A stretch of 11,532 nucleotides of DNA, taken from the NCBI GenBank assembly GCA_016933985.1, contig JAFGTU010000208.1, positions 1 through 11,532 on the forward strand, written 5' to 3'. This DNA is from Sedimentisphaerales bacterium. GTDB lineage: Bacteria; Planctomycetota; Phycisphaerae; Sedimentisphaerales; Anaerobacaceae. Positions 6,625-11,532 of the stretch are shown one piece after another. Under the pieces are notes generated by a model that saw only the letters and a list, made by a program, of their open reading frames with translations, was not told the origin of the DNA and did not search any database. A program made the position numbers and the translations under genes. The number at the start of each line of letters is the position of its first letter. The stretch's first letter is position 1.

Positions 6625-8502
6625 TCATTCGATATTCTCGACGAACGCTTCGGCTTCGTTTCTCCCGTAAACCTCTGTCACTCTGAGAACTTCTTCGAGG
6701 GTAGTCAGGCCCTGCTTGACCTTTATCATCCCGTCGTCGAAAAGGCTTTTGCATCCGCTTTCGTGAAAGACCTTTCTCATATTGCTGACCGACGGATCTT
6801 CGCTGATCAGATCTCTGAAAGTATCATCGATGACCAGGAACTCGTAGATTCCCACCCTTCCGAGATATCCCGACCCCCTGCACTGGTCGCATCCTCTGCC
6901 GTGCACGAGCTCTTGAGCCGGCAGGCCTGTCTTCTCGACATACCTGCGCATCTGTTTGGCGACTTCATAGGGCTCCTTGCAATGCGGGCAGATTCTTCTA
7001 ACCAGGCGCTGTGCAAGCACCCCGTTGAGCGATGCCGCGATGAGATATGCCTCGATCCCGATATTTACAAGCCTCGTTATACTGCTTGCCGCGTCGTTGG
7101 TGTGCAGAGTTGACAGTACCAAATGCCCCGTTAGGGCCGCCTGTACTGCTATACGGGCCGTCTCGTTGTCGCGTATCTCGCCGACCATAATAACGTCCGG
7201 GTCCTGACGCAGCAGACTGCGAAGAGCCGCCGCGAACGTCAATCCTATCTTTTCGTTCGCCTGGACCTGGTTGCAAAAATCAAGCTCATATTCCACTGGG
7301 TCTTCGACCGTTGAAATATTCAGCTTATCGCCGTCCATCTGCGACAGCGCGGTGTAAAGGGTCGTGCTCTTTCCCGACCCTGTCGGCCCCGTAACCAGCA
7401 TGATGCCGTGCGGCATCGCAACCTGCTCGGCAAAAGTCGCCATTGCGTCAGGTTCCATCCCCAACTGATCCAGGCCGCGCAAAATCGACTTGCTGTCCAA
7501 CACGCGAATAACAACTTTTTCTCCGTGGCTCGTCGGCAGCGTCGAGACCCTCAGATCGATCTCCCTGCCGCCCACGATCACCGAAATCTTCCCGTCCTGG
7601 GGCAAACGACGCTCCGAAATATCCAGATTCGCCATAATCTTGATGCGAGAGACGATGGCCGGGTGCATCTTCAGAGGAGACTGCATCATCTCGAAGAGCA
7701 CCCCGTCTATTCGATATCGCGTCCTCATCGACTTGCTCTTCGGCTCGATATGAATATCGCTGGCCCCTTCGCGTATCGCGTTGCTTATCACGTAATTCAC
7801 GAATTTAATCACGGGCGACTGACCAGCCATCCTTTCCAGGTCTTCGGATTCCTCCTCTTCATCCTGCACCACCTCAACGTCGGTCATATCGCTGATGATC
7901 TCGTCCAGGCTGTAATCGACTTTCTCAACCTGTTGCAACGAATCGCATACAGCCTCAATGTCTTCCCGGCTGCAGACTACGGCTCTGACATCCATCTGTG
8001 TCTGCCTTTTCACGTCCTCTATCGCAAAAACATTCGCCGGCTCGCTCGTTGCGACAATCAGCACGCCCTCTTCCTTCGCTATGGGGCAAACATAGGAGTC
8101 TCGTATGTAGTCAATATCGAGCATCTCGAAGGCCTTTGGATCCACGTCATCGGCCGTTATATGCCGAAACTCCATATCATAGAGCTGCGCCTTGGCCGCG
8201 AGGATATCGCCCATCCCAAGCCGGCAGGTCTCCGCCGCCAGATCGCCGCCGTCTCGCGATGGGTTCGCCTTCTGGCGACTGCGTATCTCCGCCTGCTGAC
8301 GCTCGGTTATTTTGCCCATGTCCAGCAGAACATCGACTATGTCATAGACGTGCGACTCGCTGGCCTTGTCCGGGGAATACAGGTCGCTCAGACCCTGAAC
8401 ATCCTGGTCCGCAGAAACCGCGTTCCCGCTCCACAGAGGCTGCAACGCCCGGCTTGACGCCGAAAAATCGCTTTTATTTCCAAATCCAAAAGGTAGTCTC
8501 AT
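6625..8502 (-). CDS. pilB: Pilus assembly / secretion ATPase (PilB/GspE family)
   Basis: The 625-residue protein carries an N-terminal T2SSE_N/MshEN-like domain (about 50-190; LGMGDILAAKAQLYDM, then VCPIAKEEGVLIVATSEP) and an acidic linker (about 207-222, VQDEEEESED). The PAS-like N2 domain follows (GASDIHIEP at 246, RRLPQDGKI at 298), then the ATPase core. Motifs are Walker A GPTGSGKST (372-380), the Asp box TVEDPVEYE (398-406), Walker B LRQDPDVIMVGEIRD (431-445) and the His box TGHLVLSTLHT (458-468). A tetracysteine zinc site is C505-x2-C508 and C538-x2-C541. It is the hexameric motor that drives pilin polymerisation. The ATG overlaps the previous stop as ATGA, implying translational coupling. 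PilB and GspE cannot be told apart with certainty by eye; the neighbouring pilT and pilM-O genes favour PilB. Confidence 0.93.
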   Translation of the reverse strand: MRLPFGFGNKSDFSASSRALQPLWSGNAVSADQDVQGLSDLYSPDKASESHVYDIVDVLLDMGKITERQQAEIRSRQKANPSRDGGDLAAETCRLGMGDILAAKAQLYDMEFRHITADDVDPKAFEMLDIDYIRDSYVCPIAKEEGVLIVATSEPANVFAIEDVKRQTQMDVRAVVCSREDIEAVCDSLQQVEKVDYSLDEIISDMTDVEVVQDEEEESEDLERMAGQSPVIKFVNYVISNAIREGASDIHIEPKSKSMRTRYRIDGVLFEMMQSPLKMHPAIVSRIKIMANLDISERRLPQDGKISVIVGGREIDLRVSTLPTSHGEKVVIRVLDSKSILRGLDQLGMEPDAMATFAEQVAMPHGIMLVTGPTGSGKSTTLYTALSQMDGDKLNISTVEDPVEYELDFCNQVQANEKIGLTFAAALRSLLRQDPDVIMVGEIRDNETARIAVQAALTGHLVLSTLHTNDAASSITRLVNIGIEAYLIAASLNGVLAQRLVRRICPHCKEPYEVAKQMRRYVEKTGLPAQELVHGRGCDQCRGSGYLGRVGIYEFLVIDDTFRDLISEDPSVSNMRKVFHESGCKSLFDDGMIKVKQGLTTLEEVLRVTEVYGRNEAEAFVENIE

Positions 8503-9209
8503 TCTTCCGTCAGCTTTAAAATTATTTCCACTTTTTCGCCGGCGCCTGCCGAATTAGAGGCGCCGCCCTGCGGGTTCCACAACAGCTTTACGAAATTGCC
8601 CGCCACTTGAGTTATAGTGAAATCCTCGATCGAATCGCCCTCGTAAAAGAACCTGCCGTCTATCATGCACGAGTTTTTGCCCTCCGACTGCATGATCGTA
8701 AGCAGGTTCAGCTTGTCCGCCTGTTCTTGCGCCTTCTGACGGCGAATGGCCTGACGGTCAACCTGCTCGAACGCGCCAGCTTCCTTGGCCGGGCCGACAA
8801 CGCACGTCTCAAGCTCAAACGGATTCTTCACAAGCTCGTTCACATCCACCTGCGGAACATCGGAAAATTCATTAAACTTCCCAACCAGGTCATCCATTGT
8901 GCCGAATATTTCGGTTTTTGCGCCGGTGATTCTTGCGATCGCCTGTTCAATATCGCTTGAGTTGGCGTCGTTAGAGGCCGCGCCGGCAAACTGTGGAGTG
9001 GTCTTCTTAACCATGAACCAGATGCAGACCAGACCTGCAGCCAGCAGGACTGCGAGCGCCACGGTGCTCCTTCGAACCCCCCCGGGCGTCGTCGATACCG
9101 CGATGAAATCCTGATCACATTCCTGCGATCCCTCGGACGTTTTACCCGCGCTGGCGTTCTTCTCGGCGGGTAAGTCGTCAAAGCCTTGCTCTCGTAAAAA
9201 TGACAACAT
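8499..9209 (-). CDS. Single-pass membrane protein, GspC/PilP-like assembly-complex component
   Basis: The protein has 236 residues. About 47 polar cytoplasmic residues precede one membrane helix (about 48-67, STVALAVLLAAGLVCIWFMV). A periplasmic part follows with a helical, charged stretch (about 140-165) and a small C-terminal beta domain (about 166-234). The phrases LTIMQSEGKNSCMIDGRFFY and EGDSIEDFTITQVAGNFVKL recall the periplasmic HR-type domain of GspC and PilP, which docks on the secretin. PilP proper is a lipoprotein; here there is no lipobox and the anchor is a helix, as in GspC. Its position directly after pilO is where pilP is found in classical pilMNOPQ operons. The 3' end overlaps the pilB start by 4 bases. 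The membrane topology is clear; the family call is inference from position and a short motif. Confidence 0.6.
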   Translation of the reverse strand: MLSFLREQGFDDLPAEKNASAGKTSEGSQECDQDFIAVSTTPGGVRRSTVALAVLLAAGLVCIWFMVKKTTPQFAGAASNDANSSDIEQAIARITGAKTEIFGTMDDLVGKFNEFSDVPQVDVNELVKNPFELETCVVGPAKEAGAFEQVDRQAIRRQKAQEQADKLNLLTIMQSEGKNSCMIDGRFFYEGDSIEDFTITQVAGNFVKLLWNPQGGASNSAGAGEKVEIILKLTEE

Positions 9210-9296
9210 AGTCAGGCCCCATCAAAAAAGTATCATTTTCGTATTATCAAGCAATTCGACCACTCAATGCCGAATATGCAAAACTGCGTCCGAACG

Positions 9297-9833
9297 TCAG
9301 CCCGTCTCATGCTGGAAGAATATACTCACTACAAAATCAGCGGTAATCCTGCCCTCGTCTTTGGCCTCCTTCTTGATTTGAAGCTCGCGTATCTTCATTA
9401 TTCGCGGCAGCTTCTCCGTCTCGAGAAGGAACGAATAGAACGCCTTGAAATTTCCATCCAGCTCCATTTTCAGAGGCTGTTCTATGTACCCGCCGTTGTC
9501 CTTGCTCGCAAGGGTACGTATTGTCTTGGGCGTAAGCCCTTCCTTCTGAGCAATCACGGTAACCTGCTCGAGCACTTCGTGAATCTTGCTCTTCGGCGGC
9601 AGTCTGCTCTCGAAGAAAGAGATGGCCTCTTCCAGTTGTTCGAGTTGTTTTGTAAGGTCCTCCGCCGCCGCCGTTGCCTTCTCATATTCACCCAGCTTGA
9701 CGATCTTCATATCAACACGCGACTTCACCTCGGCCAGGTTCCTGTTGGCCGGCTTGATCATGCACTGATACCCGACAACCACCAGCCCGATAACCAATGC
9801 GAAGAATACAGCTTTTCGTAATCCGCCCGTCAT
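9297..9833 (-). CDS. pilO: Type IV pilus inner-membrane alignment protein PilO
   Basis: The protein has 178 residues. A membrane helix near the N-terminus (about 7-25, AVFFALVIGLVVVGYQCMI) precedes a coiled-coil stretch (about 30-76, AEDLTKQLEQLEEAISFFES). The periplasmic ferredoxin-like PilO domain follows, with the family-typical phrases VTVIAQKEGLTP and MELDGNFKAFYSFLLETEKL. PilO pairs with PilN in the periplasm and links the cytoplasmic PilM-PilN complex to the PilP/secretin side. GAGGG lies 8 bases before the ATG. The gene follows pilN after 70 bases and precedes the GspC/PilP-like gene after 87 bases. It is slightly shorter than many proteobacterial PilO proteins (about 200 residues). 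Confidence 0.88.
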   Translation of the reverse strand: MTGGLRKAVFFALVIGLVVVGYQCMIKPANRNLAEVKSRVDMKIVKLGEYEKATAAAEDLTKQLEQLEEAISFFESRLPPKSKIHEVLEQVTVIAQKEGLTPKTIRTLASKDNGGYIEQPLKMELDGNFKAFYSFLLETEKLPRIMKIRELQIKKEAKDEGRITADFVVSIFFQHETG

Positions 9834-9903
9834 AATTTCGCCCTCAACTTATCGTTCGTTGACTTCTTCACTTTCCTCATCCGCCAACCTGAATTCGCGC
9901 CTG

Positions 9904-10620
9904 TCAGAATCTATATATCGACTCCTCGGCCCCGGTGCGGATAAGATCAACATCTTCAGCGGTCAGATGAATCTCCTTGCCGAGCGTCGCCCGGAGCTTG
10001 AACTGCCTGAATATCGTGTCCTCCACCTTGTACTCCTTTGATTCCACCAGCGCAACGTTGTCCAGCAGTTGCGACATGCTCAGACGCTCGATATACGCCG
10101 CCACCTGCAGGTCGCTCGGCGCCATGCCGCCGATGTCAATTTGCGTCTCCAGAGTATTTTCCTGAGAGAGCCGAGCCTGCGGCTGTTCTGCCGTTTTGGA
10201 TTGAGCCGCCTGGTATTTGCTTGTCGCCGCCGCAGTAGTGCTCCCGCCCTTGGGCTGCTTCTGAATCAGGTTCAAATCCAGAAGCGAAACCCCCGCAGGC
10301 AGACTGTTCGTCAGCGACGCCAGAACTACACTCCTCGGCACCGGCTCCAGCAGCTCCGCAGTCGTAAGCGCCGTCTTCATCATGGCCTTGCGCCTGCTCT
10401 GCAGCTCCTCGTACTGCTTTATCGACTTCTGCACGCTGGTCAGCCTGCCGTTGATAACACTCTCCTGATCCCGGCACGCTCGCTGACGTATCTTTATGAA
10501 CCCGAACGAGCCCCCGAGCGCCGCCATTACCAATGCAAGAAGCACAAGACACATCACATTGGTCCGGCGAGACTCACCGCTTTGAACATAATCATCAGGT
10601 ACGAAGTTTATGTTGAGCAT
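9904..10620 (-). CDS. pilN: Type IV pilus inner-membrane alignment protein PilN
   Basis: This 238-residue protein begins MLNINFVPDDY, a variant of the INLLP cytoplasmic motif through which PilN binds PilM. One membrane helix follows (about 22-44, VMCLVLLALVMAALGGSFGF), then a coiled coil (about 45-88) and the periplasmic PilN domain, with LLEPVPRSVVLASLTNSLPA and an IGGMAPSDLQVAAYIERLS segment. A low-complexity insert of about 35 residues rich in Lys, Gln, Ala and Thr lies in between (about 135-170). PilN forms heterodimers with PilO and anchors PilM to the membrane. GGAGG is placed 10 bases before the ATG. It lies 104 bases after the pilM stop. Confidence 0.87.
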   Translation of the reverse strand: MLNINFVPDDYVQSGESRRTNVMCLVLLALVMAALGGSFGFIKIRQRACRDQESVINGRLTSVQKSIKQYEELQSRRKAMMKTALTTAELLEPVPRSVVLASLTNSLPAGVSLLDLNLIQKQPKGGSTTAAATSKYQAAQSKTAEQPQARLSQENTLETQIDIGGMAPSDLQVAAYIERLSMSQLLDNVALVESKEYKVEDTIFRQFKLRATLGKEIHLTAEDVDLIRTGAEESIYRF

Positions 10621-10709
10621 CTTAAACCTGCCTCCGAAACAATACTCGGCCTATTATTCTTTCTTTCACTAATCCCGGCATCGCCGCTTGGATCTCTGCG
10701 CAGCGCCAT
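10608..10709 (-). CDS. Possible small ORF between pilM and pilN (33 residues)
   Basis: ATG at 10709, preceded by a GGAAA purine run, opens a 33-codon frame starting MALRRDPSGDAGISERKNN. It ends 13 bases inside the pilN start region. The peptide is basic and hydrophilic, without a membrane helix or a motif I recognise. It fills most of the 104-base gap between pilM and pilN and overlaps the pilN ribosome-binding site, so it could couple translation of the two, or be a chance open frame. Confidence 0.2.
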   Translation of the reverse strand: MALRRDPSGDAGISERKNNRPSIVSEAGLRCST

Positions 10710-10724
10710 GAATTTCCACAACCA

Positions 10725-11532
10725 CTACGACAAACTAAGCCCGAATGCCGTCGCCCAGTTAAGCTGTTGCTTCCGTAAAGACGCTTCCTGCGAAGACTCC
10801 GACCTCCTGTCAATTCCCAGGCGATAAGGCTCTTCAATCTCCACCGCAGCCAGACAATCGCCGGTCTGCGCCGGTATTTCGAGCTGCTTGGCAATCGCAG
10901 CACAGATGTCCCTGTCAACCGCCCGGCCTGTGAGGAAGATCACACGCTCTATCTGAGCGTTTCGATGTATTGAGCTGAACTGCCGTCGGCAGCCCGTCAA
11001 CTCCAGAACCAGCCTGCTCACCGCCTCGGCGTCCAACTGCCCGGCGCCTATCCAAATCGACCGCGCAAACAACAGATTCTTATGACGACAGATTACAATG
11101 TTGGTCCTGTCCTGCTCGATGCAGATCAGCATTACCACCGCTTCAAGGTCCGATTTGCGCCTCCCGAAAAAGCGAGTGTAGCAGTTCACCAGCGCCAGCG
11201 GCCAGACAGCGATAGTCTTTATGTGAAGATTCGCCTCCTCGTATATCGCAAGATGCCTCTCGATGGTCTTTCGCTCAGTCGCCATTACGAGCACATTGTC
11301 CTCGTCGGTGCGGATGCACTTTATCATCAGGTTCTCTCTTGCAGCCTCGAACGGCAGCCGCGACTTTATCTTGGCGAACACCAGCTCGTCCAGCTTCTCG
11401 TCGCTCGCTTTCGATACCCGCACGTGGTCGATGAACAAGTCTCCGGGAGGAATTGAAGCGGCGATATCCTTGCCGCGAAAGTCGCCGTTGGCCGTCAGAA
11501 CGCGCATTGTCTGGATCGCCCAACGCTGCCAG
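10725..11532 (-). CDS. pilM: Type IV pilus actin-like assembly protein PilM (5' end beyond window)
   Basis: The frame is open to the window edge (269 codons visible). The ATG at 11507 is internal: the upstream residues WQRWAIQT continue the same protein, so the real start lies outside. The visible part starts in the first actin-like subdomain (GDFRGKDIAASIPPGDLFID, the usual PilM position for F-R-G and I-P-P-x-D). It continues through VLVMATERKTIERHLAIYEE, an IVICRHKNLLFARSIWIGAG strand pair typical of PilM, and the late segment IERVIFLTGRAVDRDICAAI. PilM is a cytoplasmic, membrane-associated ATP-binding protein that binds the PilN tail. The phosphate-loop region reads LICIEQDRTNIV, lacking the Asp-Ile-Gly commonly seen there. 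It heads the visible operon; anything upstream (major pilin, secretin) is outside the window. Confidence 0.85.
   Translation of the reverse strand, partial: WQRWAIQTMRVLTANGDFRGKDIAASIPPGDLFIDHVRVSKASDEKLDELVFAKIKSRLPFEAARENLMIKCIRTDEDNVLVMATERKTIERHLAIYEEANLHIKTIAVWPLALVNCYTRFFGRRKSDLEAVVMLICIEQDRTNIVICRHKNLLFARSIWIGAGQLDAEAVSRLVLELTGCRRQFSSIHRNAQIERVIFLTGRAVDRDICAAIAKQLEIPAQTGDCLAAVEIEEPYRLGIDRRSESSQEASLRKQQLNWATAFGLSLS

Noticed and set aside
7408..8457. 349-residue plus-strand open frame
   Set aside because: It lies entirely antisense to the PilB/GspE gene, which has all the family motifs; the peptide shows no domain of its own.
9849..9953. 34-codon minus-strand frame over the end of pilN, with an acidic tail (LADEESEEVNER), suggesting a possible frameshifted pilN C-terminus
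   Set aside because: The pilN frame itself reads sensibly to its TGA and its length fits the family; the alternative tail has no recognisable motif.
10069..10827. 252-residue plus-strand open frame
   Set aside because: It is a shadow of pilN and the end of pilM; its low-complexity Arg/Leu-rich composition is typical of an antisense frame.

Overview
The window reads as a stretch of a planctomycete-like chromosome, probably Phycisphaerae/Sedimentisphaerales. I infer this from family resemblance: a large secreted parallel beta-helix protein of the NCxFxGN type, a dockerin-type EF-hand motif, and a pilM-N-O / GspC-like / pilB-pilT-pilC / pseudopilin gene order. I have not run a database search. 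Every gene I can support lies on the minus strand, so transcription runs from high to low coordinates. Long plus-strand open frames are shadows of these genes.

Region 11532 to 3017 holds a nine-gene type IV filament cluster. In gene order it encodes a PilM-like actin-fold protein (5' end outside the window), PilN, PilO, a single-pass membrane protein resembling GspC/PilP, the extension ATPase PilB/GspE, the retraction ATPase PilT, the platform protein PilC/GspF, and two pseudopilins (GspI/PilV-like and GspJ/PilW-like). PilM-N-O and the GspC-like protein would form the inner-membrane alignment complex. PilB and PilT would drive filament assembly and disassembly at the PilC platform, and the two pseudopilins would belong to the filament or its tip. 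No major pilin, secretin or prepilin peptidase gene is in the window. Spacing is tight in places (an ATGA overlap between the GspC-like gene and pilB, 11 bases between pilT and pilC), but gaps of 70-136 bases also occur, one with a stem-loop.

Region 3016 to 2643 carries a tRNA-Val(GAC) gene with a plausible promoter just downstream of the last pseudopilin gene, then a gene-free spacer with a perfect 9-bp inverted repeat. Region 2639 to 1 holds a secreted beta-helix protein of at least 806 residues, whose 3' end lies outside the window. It has two homologous beta-helix modules around a Calx-beta-like domain. A dockerin-like calcium-binding loop is encoded in the same frame, upstream of its apparent signal peptide.

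I see no IS element, CRISPR array or obvious undescribed defence or biosynthetic system. The points most worth a second look are the heptamer tandem repeat over the start of the last pseudopilin gene, the stranded dockerin motif, the C33 anticodon loop of the tRNA, and the mixed pilus/secretion make-up of the cluster.
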